A stretch of DNA of 13,874 nucleotides from Bacillota bacterium (GCA_023486985.1 JAMDEM010000105.1:1-13874), one strand, 5' to 3'. Positions 1-6,336 are shown, numbered from the stretch's first letter. Made by a program: numbers and translations. The notes: generated by a model not told the origin, from the sequence alone.

Positions 1-121
1 TCTCGTCCTATGAATAACCTTACAAAGTTTATCATTATGGGCGAAGCGGGAAATCCCGTTTTGAGATTGCTTTGGGACTTCATCCCTCGCATAACTTTGT
101 AAAAATATTGCTGGGACGAGA
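1..121. repeat. Inverted-repeat element, unit 1 (MITE/REP-like)
   Basis: The ends are inverted: TCTCGTCCTA at 1-10 pairs with TGGGACGAGA at 112-121 with one mismatch. Inside, ACAAAGTT near 22-29 and AACTTTGT near 93-100 are also inverted. The inner sequence is a diverged version of the neighbouring 124-279 unit (shared GCGAAGCG, GAGATTGCT-like and CCTCGCA-like blocks). No open reading frame of note. It may extend beyond the left edge. Non-autonomous repeat is an inference from structure only. Confidence 0.55.
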
Positions 122-123
122 CA

Positions 124-279
124 CTAGTGTAGTGTCGCATAAATCCCTTTACTGTGTTTGTCATTCTGAGCGAAGCGAAGAATCTTGATTTAGATTGCTC
201 ACCCTCCCTTTCAGGGCGGGTACCCGGCTTTCGCTCCTCGCAATGACTGTGTAAATATCTGTTAGAGACAGCACACTAG
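124..279. repeat. Inverted-repeat element, unit 2, with GCGAAGCGAAGAATCT core
   Basis: Terminal inverted repeats CTAGTGTAGTGTC (124-136) and GACAGCACACTAG (267-279) match at 11 of 13 positions. The core at 160-185 begins GTCATTCTGAGCGAAGCG and ends AAGAATCT. A copy in the opposite orientation lies at 1988-2013, identical at 23 of 26 positions. I recognise this core as resembling intergenic palindromic repeats seen in many environmental bacterial genomes, but cannot check it here. It abuts the 3' end of the ferredoxin-like gene. Confidence 0.65.
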
Positions 280-293
280 AAAGGCGGAAAATT

Positions 294-1148
294 TTATGCC
301 CACTTCTCTTCTAGAATCTCACCCTTGAGGCTTACCACAATGTACTTAATAGGAACTTTCCGGCTGGACGCCTGAAGAGCTTCATTGGCTATATTTAACA
401 GTCCCATACAGCACGGAACCTGCATCATTAAAATCGTAAGTGTGTTTATTTTGGCATCTTCGAACCAGGATTTTATTTTCTCCACATAATATTCCTGTCC
501 CTCATCAAGCTTCGGACAGGCAATGGCGATGGACCTGCCTTTCAAATAATCCTGATGAAAATTTCCAAGCGCATACGCTGTACAGTCAGCAGCCAGAAGC
601 ACATCTTTGCCTTCATAATAAGGCGCAGTTGGAGAAATCAAATGAAGCTGAATGGGCCACTGGCGAAGCTGAGATTCCACTCTGGCATTTTCTCCGGCTG
701 AATCGCCGCTTTCTTTTGAAAAATCCATCATTCTTGAGCCGGGACACCCTGAGAATCCGGATTCGTGCATAAGATTAACCTCCTGTGTTTTTTCCTCAAA
801 TGAAACCGTTATATTTTTTTCTTTTAGATAATCACGAGCCTCATTAAGATATTTAGTTTGATTATGGTCATTCAGATGCTCCAGATGCTGCTTTATTACA
901 TTAGCACCCTGCCTTACAATATTTTCCATAACCTTTCTTTCATCATAAACTCCGGCTTCTCTTTTTTCTATATTAATCGCACCCTGAGGGCAAAAGCCGA
1001 TACATGCTCCAAGCCCGTCGCAGAACAAATCGCTTATAAGTCTTACTTTACCGTCTATAACCTGCAAAGCTCCTTCAGGACAGTTGGGAATGCAGAGACC
1101 GCAGCCGTTACACTTCTCTTCATCAATTTTTATTATTTCTCTCTTCAT
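294..1148 (-). CDS. [4Fe-4S] ferredoxin-like protein with C-terminal cysteine-rich domain
   Basis: A 284-residue soluble protein. The N-terminal ferredoxin domain (about residues 5-60) has C13, C16, C19 and C23 in a normal CX2CX2CX3CP motif. The second motif reads C43-X5-C49-X3-C53-P and lacks the usual middle cysteine (L46 stands there), so it may hold a three-cysteine or altered cluster. The rest has scattered cysteines in conserved-looking contexts: GCPGS (C135), AADCTAYA (C189), ACPKLD (C211) and VPCCMG (C246, C247). I recall this two-domain layout from ferredoxin-like proteins of anaerobes, often beside Rrf2 or hybrid-cluster-protein genes; its reaction is unknown to me. It starts 21 bases after the Rrf2 stop and is almost certainly co-transcribed. 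The start is ATG with a modest GGAAG upstream. A role in electron transfer or in redox or nitrosative stress is inference. Confidence 0.85.
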   Translation of the reverse strand: MKREIIKIDEEKCNGCGLCIPNCPEGALQVIDGKVRLISDLFCDGLGACIGFCPQGAINIEKREAGVYDERKVMENIVRQGANVIKQHLEHLNDHNQTKYLNEARDYLKEKNITVSFEEKTQEVNLMHESGFSGCPGSRMMDFSKESGDSAGENARVESQLRQWPIQLHLISPTAPYYEGKDVLLAADCTAYALGNFHQDYLKGRSIAIACPKLDEGQEYYVEKIKSWFEDAKINTLTILMMQVPCCMGLLNIANEALQASSRKVPIKYIVVSLKGEILEEKWA

Positions 1149-1169
1149 TGCAGCACCATCTTCCAGTAA

Positions 1170-1589
1170 TTATTTACTTGATTCCTTCCTTTTTTCACCG
1201 TCGATAAGATCCTGAATCGTTGATGACTTAAAAATACTCAGCATCTGCTCCTGAACCTCTTCTATCTTCGGCCGCAGAGTGCATCCTTTTGAAAGGTAAC
1301 ACATTTTATGGTCAAGAATACAGTCAGTAAGGTATATGGGACCTTCCATAATGTTAACAACTTCATAAAGGGTTATCCTGCCGGCAGGCTTCACTAATGT
1401 TACGCCGCCGCCTTTTCCCGGCGAGGTTTTTAAGTATCCGCCCCGGGAAAGCTCCTGGACAATTTTATGCAGATGATTTCTGGGAACTTTTAAGGATTTA
1501 GCCATAAGATTGTTATTTGACTTGCCCTCATGCTTAGCCAGATGCATGAGCGTTCTTATGGCTGCCTCGGTTGATTTTTTCAGTCTCAT
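1170..1589 (-). CDS. Rrf2-family iron-sulfur transcriptional regulator
   Basis: A 139-residue winged-helix regulator. I place the start at the ATG at 1587-1589, not at a longer reading to 1658, because GGGAGG sits just upstream and the protein then begins MRLKKSTEAAIRTLMHLA, as Rrf2 proteins do. The N-terminal helix-turn-helix covers about residues 1-65, with the glycine-rich wing at PGKGGG (57-62). Three cysteines, C90-X6-C97-X5-C103, match the cluster-binding loop of IscR/NsrR-type members, so it probably binds an Fe-S cluster and senses oxygen, nitric oxide or cluster status. The spacing is closer to NsrR than to IscR (CX5CX5C), but the signal cannot be assigned from this. It is first in the operon with the ferredoxin-like gene and is probably autoregulated: a consensus promoter and a palindrome lie in its leader. 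Confidence 0.92.
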   Translation of the reverse strand: MRLKKSTEAAIRTLMHLAKHEGKSNNNLMAKSLKVPRNHLHKIVQELSRGGYLKTSPGKGGGVTLVKPAGRITLYEVVNIMEGPIYLTDCILDHKMCYLSKGCTLRPKIEEVQEQMLSIFKSSTIQDLIDGEKRKESSK

Positions 1590-1605
1590 AAATCCTCCCT
1601 GTAAA

Positions 1606-1621
1606 TTGCAGGTTACTGCAA
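1606..1621. promoter_or_regulatory. Palindrome in the rrf2-type gene leader (candidate operator)
   Basis: TTGCAG-GTTA-CTGCAA is a perfect 6-4-6 inverted repeat between the promoter and the ribosome binding site of the Rrf2-family gene. Its position fits an autoregulatory operator or a small leader hairpin. It does not match the IscR or NsrR consensus closely, so the assignment is inference. Confidence 0.4.
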
Positions 1622-1660
1622 GACATAAAAAGAAATATTGAATTGGTATAACTGACACTA

Positions 1661-1689
1661 ATTATATTAACTAAATTCTTTTTTGTCAA
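1661..1689 (-). promoter_or_regulatory. Perfect-consensus sigma-70-type promoter for the Rrf2/ferredoxin operon
   Basis: On the minus strand, TTGACA (1684-1689) and TATAAT (1661-1666) are separated by exactly 17 bases (1667-1683). Both hexamers are perfect consensus. It points at the Rrf2-family gene, about 70 bases before its ATG. So strong a promoter beside a repressor-type gene fits strong expression held down by repression. Confidence 0.85.
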
Positions 1690-1692
1690 GGT

Positions 1693-1777
1693 GGGACAAT
1701 AGGTTGTTTTTTGCGCCGTACTCCTTCATGGACAAAACTAAGACTTGCCCCGCTGCAAAAAACAACCCCATTGTTCC
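1693..1777. repeat. Long imperfect inverted repeat, about 22-base arms
   Basis: The left arm at 1693-1714 (begins GGGACAATAGG, ends TTGTTTTTTGC) pairs with the right arm at 1755-1777 (begins GCAAAAAACAA, ends CATTGTTCC), with a one-base bulge and about two mismatches. The 40-base interior codes for nothing recognisable. It lies directly upstream of the rrf2 -35 box. It could be a transposon-derived element or a strong hairpin. Confidence 0.6.
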
Positions 1778-1961
1778 TCTAATATAAGGTCCCGCAAAAC
1801 CCTGATTTCAAGGATGAAGCCGGGCGAGTAGCCCGGCGAGAGCGGAGCGAAAGATAAAGGTGCGTCCCGACTGATCAAGGAGGGCTTGCGAAGCAAGAGC
1901 ACGGGTTTTTCTGAAAATTCTTAACGAACGGATGTGAGTTTAGAAGTTTCTGTAAAACCCT

Positions 1962-2020
1962 GAGCTACCGCGAAGGATCTCGGATTGAGATTCTTCACTT
2001 TGTTCAGAATGACAAATCCC
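1962..2020 (-). repeat. Inverted copy of the GCGAAGCGAAGAATCT-type repeat
   Basis: Read on the minus strand, 1988-2013 begins GTCATTCTGAACAAAGTG and ends AAGAATCT, differing from 160-185 at three of 26 positions. The flank has its own small hairpin, GATCTC/GAGATT (about 1976-1991). The two copies face each other across the Rrf2/ferredoxin operon. Confidence 0.65.
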
Positions 2021-2072
2021 AACCCTCTTAGTCAAACTCATGCCGCAAAACAAACTTGCCCGAAGGAATATC

Positions 2073-2101
2073 TTGCAGCTTGCTGCAGGATAGTTTATAA
2101 T
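2073..2101 (+). promoter_or_regulatory. Candidate promoter for the PEBP-like gene
   Basis: TTGCAG (2073-2078), a 17-base spacer and a perfect TATAAT (2096-2101) point toward the gene at 2203. The -35 matches at three of six positions. The palindrome TGCAGC-tt-GCTGCA (2074-2087) overlaps the -35 and could be an operator. The predicted leader is about 95 bases. Confidence 0.45.
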
Positions 2102-2202
2102 GCGGTTGAAATATAATCTAATTCTATTGAAGTTTCAGCGCTTTGTTTAAAAATTTTGCAGGCTGCAGGCAAACTGCTCATGCATAAAGCTGAAGGTGAA
2201 AT

Positions 2203-2784
2203 ATGAAATCAAAAATATTTGCGATAATTCTGGTTTTGCTGGTTTTTACAGGTTTCACTTACTGGCGTGTCTTCAAGCCGGTAAGAGTAATCAACCGGCA
2301 GGAAATGGCACTCCAAAAAAGCTCGCTGTCAAAATCAGATTCCATGAAAATTACCAGCAGTGCATTTAATAATCAGGAACAAATTCCTCCAAAGTATACC
2401 GCTGACGGCAGGAATGTGAATCCTCCCCTTTCAATCAGCGGCGTTCCAAAATCTGCAAAAAACCTGGTTTTAATCATAAACGATCCGGATGCACCTGCGG
2501 GAACGTGGACTCACTGGACTGTATGGAATATTAATCCGGCTGTAAAAGAAATTGCAGAAAACAGCGTTCCATCCGGTGCGGTTGAGGGAAAGACAAGCTT
2601 TGGAAAGCCTGGCTACGGAGGGCCCGCGCCGCCTTCAGGAACCCACCGGTACTTCTTTAAATTATACGCACTGGATACAAAACTTGATATTTATGCAGAT
2701 GCTTCACCTGAAGAACTTTTCAAAGCAATGGAAGGGCATATTTTAGATTATTCTGAACTTATAGGAATATACAGCCATAAATAA
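2203..2784 (+). CDS. Membrane-anchored PEBP/YbhB-YbcL family protein
   Basis: A 193-residue protein with one N-terminal hydrophobic helix (about residues 5-20) and then a phosphatidylethanolamine-binding-protein domain (about 48-190). Family motifs are clear: DPDAP at 94-98 with H104 beyond it, and GPAPPSGTH at 140-148, which together line the anion-binding pocket. The bacterial YbhB/YbcL branch has no agreed biochemical role; binding of small anionic ligands is known for the fold. The classic family members are cytoplasmic or periplasmic and about 160-180 residues long, so the extra N-terminal helix suggests a domain anchored on the outer face of the inner membrane. The helix has no lipobox cysteine. 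The start is ATG with AAGGTG four bases upstream. It stands alone and converges with the hydrolase gene at 2804. Confidence 0.88.
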   Translation: MKSKIFAIILVLLVFTGFTYWRVFKPVRVINRQEMALQKSSLSKSDSMKITSSAFNNQEQIPPKYTADGRNVNPPLSISGVPKSAKNLVLIINDPDAPAGTWTHWTVWNINPAVKEIAENSVPSGAVEGKTSFGKPGYGGPAPPSGTHRYFFKLYALDTKLDIYADASPEELFKAMEGHILDYSELIGIYSHK

Positions 2785-2803
2785 TTAACCTGTTCTTAAC
2801 TTT

Positions 2804-3463
2804 TTACAGCGCTTTTGCAAAAGCCGAAAAAAGTTCGCGGGCGGAATCCAAAATGTTCACCTGATTCTCAGGATGCCATTGAACTGCCAGAACAAACTCC
2901 TTATCAGGCATTTCAACGGCTTCTATAACATCATCTTCAGTTGAGCGTGCTGATACAACCAGACCTTTGCCAACTTTTTCAACTGCCTGATGGTGGCGTG
3001 AATTCACACCAATTTTTCCTGTCCCGACTATCTTGTAAAGTTTTGTGCCTTCTTCAACTGTAACTTCGTGAACGACAAGGGCTTTATCCGGCGCCAGGCT
3101 TTTATGCCTTTCTGAAGTACCAAGATGCTGAACCAATGTTCCTCCCATTGCGACATTTAAAAGCTGAATGCCCCGGCAGATACCAAAAACAGGTAAGCCC
3201 TTTTCCAACGCTTCCTTAACAAGTTTTATTTCCAGCTCATCTCTTACCAAATCCGGCTCATGGCACTCTGGAACCGGAGCCTCCCCGTATCTTGCCGGGC
3301 TAACGTCAGTTCCTCCCGTAAGAAGCAAGCCGTCCAGCCCCTCAAACTGCCCGGCTTTGCCAGGCGTGATTAAAACAGCTTCCACCCCGGCTGCCTCGAG
3401 TGCCTTGACATAAGACACCGTTTTGTTTATATCACTGTAACTAACTCCAGCTTTTTTTGCCAT
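2804..3463 (-). CDS. Class-I glutamine amidotransferase-like hydrolase (peptidase C26, PuuD-like)
   Basis: A 219-residue protein of the gamma-glutamyl-gamma-aminobutyrate hydrolase group, which cleaves gamma-glutamyl amide bonds in the cytoplasm. The nucleophile elbow GICRG puts the catalytic cysteine at C96, and WHPEN at 196-200 supplies H197 and E199, so the triad is complete. LLLTGGTDVSPARYGE (46-61) is the usual substrate-side glycine loop of this family. The N terminus is slightly short (MAKKAGVSYS where homologues have about ten more residues ending in a GI/GV strand) but keeps the first strand. The start ATG has GAGG seven bases upstream. There are no polyamine-pathway neighbours, so the substrate is open. 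The upstream region carries the inverted TGATACCA sites, which may regulate it. Confidence 0.9.
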   Translation of the reverse strand: MAKKAGVSYSDINKTVSYVKALEAAGVEAVLITPGKAGQFEGLDGLLLTGGTDVSPARYGEAPVPECHEPDLVRDELEIKLVKEALEKGLPVFGICRGIQLLNVAMGGTLVQHLGTSERHKSLAPDKALVVHEVTVEEGTKLYKIVGTGKIGVNSRHHQAVEKVGKGLVVSARSTEDDVIEAVEMPDKEFVLAVQWHPENQVNILDSARELFSAFAKAL

Positions 3464-3488
3464 GAAACAGCCTCAATCTTTTTTTATA

Positions 3489-3535
3489 TGATACCACCTT
3501 ATGCAAAAAATGGTATCACGTATGATACCATTTTT
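3489..3535. promoter_or_regulatory. Triple TGATACCA half-site array (candidate operator)
   Basis: TGATACCA occurs at 3489-3496, its reverse complement TGGTATCA at 3511-3518, and TGATACCA again at 3523-3530. The middle site can pair with either neighbour. The array lies 26-72 bases upstream of the hydrolase ATG, where a repressor would act. No regulator gene sits next to it. The right-hand pair also forms the terminator-like hairpin listed separately; the two readings compete. Confidence 0.45.
3506..3535 (-). terminator. Possible Rho-independent terminator of the leftward cytochrome operon
   Basis: A perfect 13-base inverted repeat (AAAAATGGTATCA, 3506-3518, and its complement at 3523-3535) with a four-base loop. 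Read on the minus strand the loop is UACG, a UNCG-type tetraloop, and the stem runs into six Us. It lies 41 bases after the stop of the 28-haem gene. The stem is AT-rich, which weakens the call; it could serve as an operator. Confidence 0.5.
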
Positions 3536-3575
3536 CAATGACAAAAATCAAATTCAATTAAAAGTTAACTGCTTT

Positions 3576-5441
3576 TTACTTCCCTTTTTTTTCATGGCAG
3601 GTCTGGCAGGGATTTGGTCCGTGGCAGAAAGCGCAATCCTTCTCCTGGTCAAACTTCTCCTGATGAGCCTGCTTCCAGTTGGCATCATGGGATGAAGGCA
3701 TTGTGCCCTGATGACAGTTGCTGCAGAACTTTTCCTCATGGCAAAGCCCGCAGGATTTTTTATCCTTTAGCGCCTTAACCTTATGCTTTTCAATCCATCC
3801 GTTCTTATGGTCCTGAGGTTTAACAGAGGAATGGCAGTTCTGGCACTCCTTATTGTTGTGGCACTTCCAGCAGGCTGAAAGTCTTTTCTTTGCCTCAAAC
3901 TTATGCAGGCTCCCCCAGTTGCTGGGATGAGGCATCTCTACCTTATGGCAGTTCAGGCAGAACTTTTCCTTATGGCAGATATAGCAGTTCTTAACAGGCT
4001 TCAACGCCTCGCTTCCGTGAATCTTGTCCCATCTTCTATTGTGGGAAGGCGGAATTTTCCGCTCATGGCAGCCAAGGCAGTATTTCGCATCATGACACCT
4101 TGTGCAAAGAGACGGTTCGCTTTCGCTCCTCTTGCCGTGAGTATGAAGCCATGTCTGCGGATGAGGCATATTTATCGTATGGCAGTTAAAACAGAAGGTC
4201 TTATCATCATGACAGTTAATGCATGATGCCTTCGACACAACAGCAAGCCGGCCGTGTTTCTTTTCCCACCTGCTGTCATGATTTTTCGGCTTCTTTGCCT
4301 TATGGCATGAAACGCAGAAATCTCTTTTATGACATATAGCGCAGGAAGCACCCTTCTTTAATGCATCAAATTTATGAAGGTTAATCCATGCTCCCTTGTG
4401 GGAATCCGGGACTTTATTGGTGTGGCAGTTTATACAAAAGCTTTGATTGTGGCATTTACGGCATCTTGCCGGGTCTTCCTTGGCGTCAACAAAATGTCTT
4501 ACCATCCAGTCAGCCGGGTGCTGGGCAAGCTTGCTGTGGCAGTCCTGGCAGAAATCTTCATTATGACAGCTCTTGCAGTTGTCGGGATTCTTCCGGGCGT
4601 CCTTCATATGGAAGCTCAGCCAGTTAATGGCATGGGCGCGTTTTATGGAGTGGCAGTCATTGCAGAAATGCTCATCATGGCAGGTGGTGCACCGTCCCGG
4701 ATTTTCTTTCGCTTCCTTGATATGATAAATTTTTGTCCAGCCGCTCTTATGAGGCGGAACAGTCTTATGGCAGTTGTCGCAGAAATCAGAAGGATGGCAT
4801 CTCTTGCAGGTGCCGTCATTCTGCGCTACATCCTGCTTGTGAGCGGCAACCCAGTCGGGACTGAAAGCAGTGGCTCTTCTTTCTCCAAGGGTTGCATGGC
4901 ATGTGCTGCATTTATTGGAAGCTTTCTTCCCGTCATGGCACTCGTAGCAAACCGCCATCTTTGGCGTATTTTTATAAGCCGCTTCAGGACCGTGCACTAT
5001 CTTGCCATGGCATAAAGTGCAGGCAATTCCCATCTCCCAGTGCTTTTTATGGGTTATCTTCAAGGAATGATAAACTACCAGGTCTCTTGTTTCCGCATGA
5101 CAGACGCGGCAGGAATCTGAAGAAACCTTTCCATGTGTTACCCCTTTTGCTCCCAGTTTAAGCTTTACCATTTCAACAAAAGAAGGAACAACGTGACATC
5201 CCTGGCACGGCACTTCCTTGTGTGAAGAAACTTTCCAGGTGGAATAAGCAATCCTCATCTCATGGCAGCGGTTGCAGAAAAGAGGCTTATAAAACCGGTT
5301 GATGCCGTAAGTGATTACAACGAGAGCAGCAAATATTATAATAAGCGCCGCAAAGCTTATTGATACTTTAACAAAGGGCAGCTTAACCTTTTTCTTCAAC
5401 GCCTCCCAAATTCTTGCCGGGAGGCTTGTCTTTATTGCCAT
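3576..5441 (-). CDS. 28-haem membrane-anchored cytochrome c with eleven di-haem repeats
   Basis: A 621-residue c-type cytochrome with 28 CXXCH motifs, one per 22 residues. A hydrophobic helix (about 25-46) anchors it in the inner membrane. The region behind it (residues 55-104) resembles NrfH/NapC quinol dehydrogenases, with CNRCHEM at 56-62 and CQGCH at 79-83. Haems 3-6 follow at C111, C141, C165 and C178. From residue 212 to the C terminus come eleven tandem units starting at C212, 251, 289, 327, 367, 407, 446, 486, 524, 564 and 603, each 38-40 residues with CXXCH-X4/5-CXXCH. The ten linkers each contain HX3WX3H (HX3WX4H in the first), giving two spare histidines per unit, probably distal ligands for bis-histidine haems. 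The start ATG has AGGAAG upstream and lies inside the cytochrome b gene (59-base overlap). A role as a trans-periplasmic electron wire is inferred. Confidence 0.93.
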   Translation of the reverse strand: MAIKTSLPARIWEALKKKVKLPFVKVSISFAALIIIFAALVVITYGINRFYKPLFCNRCHEMRIAYSTWKVSSHKEVPCQGCHVVPSFVEMVKLKLGAKGVTHGKVSSDSCRVCHAETRDLVVYHSLKITHKKHWEMGIACTLCHGKIVHGPEAAYKNTPKMAVCYECHDGKKASNKCSTCHATLGERRATAFSPDWVAAHKQDVAQNDGTCKRCHPSDFCDNCHKTVPPHKSGWTKIYHIKEAKENPGRCTTCHDEHFCNDCHSIKRAHAINWLSFHMKDARKNPDNCKSCHNEDFCQDCHSKLAQHPADWMVRHFVDAKEDPARCRKCHNQSFCINCHTNKVPDSHKGAWINLHKFDALKKGASCAICHKRDFCVSCHKAKKPKNHDSRWEKKHGRLAVVSKASCINCHDDKTFCFNCHTINMPHPQTWLHTHGKRSESEPSLCTRCHDAKYCLGCHERKIPPSHNRRWDKIHGSEALKPVKNCYICHKEKFCLNCHKVEMPHPSNWGSLHKFEAKKRLSACWKCHNNKECQNCHSSVKPQDHKNGWIEKHKVKALKDKKSCGLCHEEKFCSNCHQGTMPSSHDANWKQAHQEKFDQEKDCAFCHGPNPCQTCHEKKGK

Positions 5442-6336
5442 TCAATTCTTCCTTTCCCTCTAGAGCCTTCTGAAGTTCCTGAAGTTTCCTTTGTTTCAGC
5501 AGTTCTTCATATTCCAGCGGATGATGCTTGAGTATCTCTTCCCTGGATATATTTCCTGTATACCATGTCCATGACATGGGAAATTTTTCCGGGTTAAAAT
5601 GAACATTGTAAAAGTGCCAGATAATTATGGCAAGAGTGGCAAGAAGGGCTTCGTCGCTGTGCGCCTCCAGTGCCATGTCCAGAAAATATTTCGGCAGAAG
5701 CGCCATGGACTGGTTCTCAAACCATAAGATTAAGCCTGAGAGTATCATCACTACCATGCCCCAATAGACAGCCCAGTAATCAAATTTTTCAAGATAGCTG
5801 AATCTCCCGAACCTTGCCCCTTCTTTTCTGAAGCCGAAAAAGTACATCAGATTATCAAACACATCTGTTACATCTTTAATCTTCGGCAAAAAGGAAAAAA
5901 AATTCTTTCTGCCGTCAGCGGTGAAAGCCAGGTAAAACACATGAAAAACTCCAACAAAGATAAGAACGGAAGCTCCAATCCTGTGAAAGAGTCGGCTGAA
6001 AGCAATGCCGCCGGTAAGATGAAAGTAAGCCTCAGCCCAGCCGCTATGCGCAAACTTGATAGGCAGGCCGGTAATTATTAAAATGATACAGCTCGAAAAA
6101 AGAAGAAAGTGCTGAAATCTGAAAAGGAGGCTGAACCTTTGAAACTCTTTCTGCTCCTCAAGGGAAGTTTGAACTCTTTCCTCTATAGCTTTTACAGTTT
6201 CTTTTTTCTTTGCTTCCTCGACAATTAAATGAACGGCCGCCTCAACTTTTGCTGTAGTAATCGGTTTTTGCTCATCAGGCTTGCCGCCGCTATTTTTCGG
6301 ACTGTTTTCCTGAGGTTCTCTTTTCTCGTCCGGCAC
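5383..6336 (-). CDS. Four-helix cytochrome b subunit (leftward module)
   Basis: A 317-residue integral membrane di-haem cytochrome b of the type found with hydrogenases, formate dehydrogenases and Cbc-like complexes. I choose GTG at 6334-6336 because AGGAGG lies ten bases upstream; a TTG at 6369 would add 11 residues. A charged cytoplasmic-looking N-terminal tail of about 65 residues precedes the first helix and is absent from the paralogue at 8916. The four helices lie at about 68-96, 112-139, 186-206 and 228-246. Candidate haem ligands are H76, H118, H132, H226, H241 and H246; the motif IIIWHFYNVHFNPEKFPM matches the paralogue closely. It overlaps the 9-haem gene by 47 bases and the 28-haem gene by 59, so the three are translationally coupled. 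I infer that it exchanges electrons with the quinone pool. Confidence 0.88.
   Translation of the reverse strand: MPDEKREPQENSPKNSGGKPDEQKPITTAKVEAAVHLIVEEAKKKETVKAIEERVQTSLEEQKEFQRFSLLFRFQHFLLFSSCIILIITGLPIKFAHSGWAEAYFHLTGGIAFSRLFHRIGASVLIFVGVFHVFYLAFTADGRKNFFSFLPKIKDVTDVFDNLMYFFGFRKEGARFGRFSYLEKFDYWAVYWGMVVMILSGLILWFENQSMALLPKYFLDMALEAHSDEALLATLAIIIWHFYNVHFNPEKFPMSWTWYTGNISREEILKHHPLEYEELLKQRKLQELQKALEGKEELNGNKDKPPGKNLGGVEEKG

Larger units (their letters stand above)
1690..2202. other. Repeat-rich intergenic stretch without a gene
   Basis: About 510 bases between the divergent Rrf2 and PEBP-like genes, with no credible coding region. From left to right it holds the 1693-1777 inverted repeat; a perfect GC-rich hairpin GCCGGGC-gagta-GCCCGGC (1819-1837); a small palindrome CTTGC-gaa-GCAAG (1885-1897); the inverted copy of the 124-279 repeat core (1962-2020); and a candidate plus-strand promoter (2073-2101). 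The phrase AAACCCTGA recurs at about 1797 and 1956. The stretch looks like a dump of decayed repeats. Confidence 0.6.

Noticed and set aside
440..1169. Plus-strand frames antisense to the ferredoxin-like gene
   Set aside because: No family resemblance and no ribosome sites; the minus-strand frame has unmistakable Fe-S motifs.
2811..2824. Perfect palindrome GCTTTTGCAAAAGC at the end of the hydrolase gene, as a bidirectional terminator
   Set aside because: It lies inside the coding sequence, a 14-base palindrome with no loop makes a poor hairpin, and no T-run follows on either strand.
4374..5015. Long plus-strand reading frame antisense to the 28-haem gene (213 residues), and other open frames in the same region
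   Set aside because: It is a by-product of the repeated CXXCH codons read backwards; the translation is compositionally odd, has no ribosome site and its pattern follows the repeat period of the real gene.
3576..5441. Tandem repeats of about 115-120 bases considered as a CRISPR array or satellite
   Set aside because: The periodicity comes from protein-level di-haem units in an intact reading frame; the repeats are not identical in DNA and there are no spacers.
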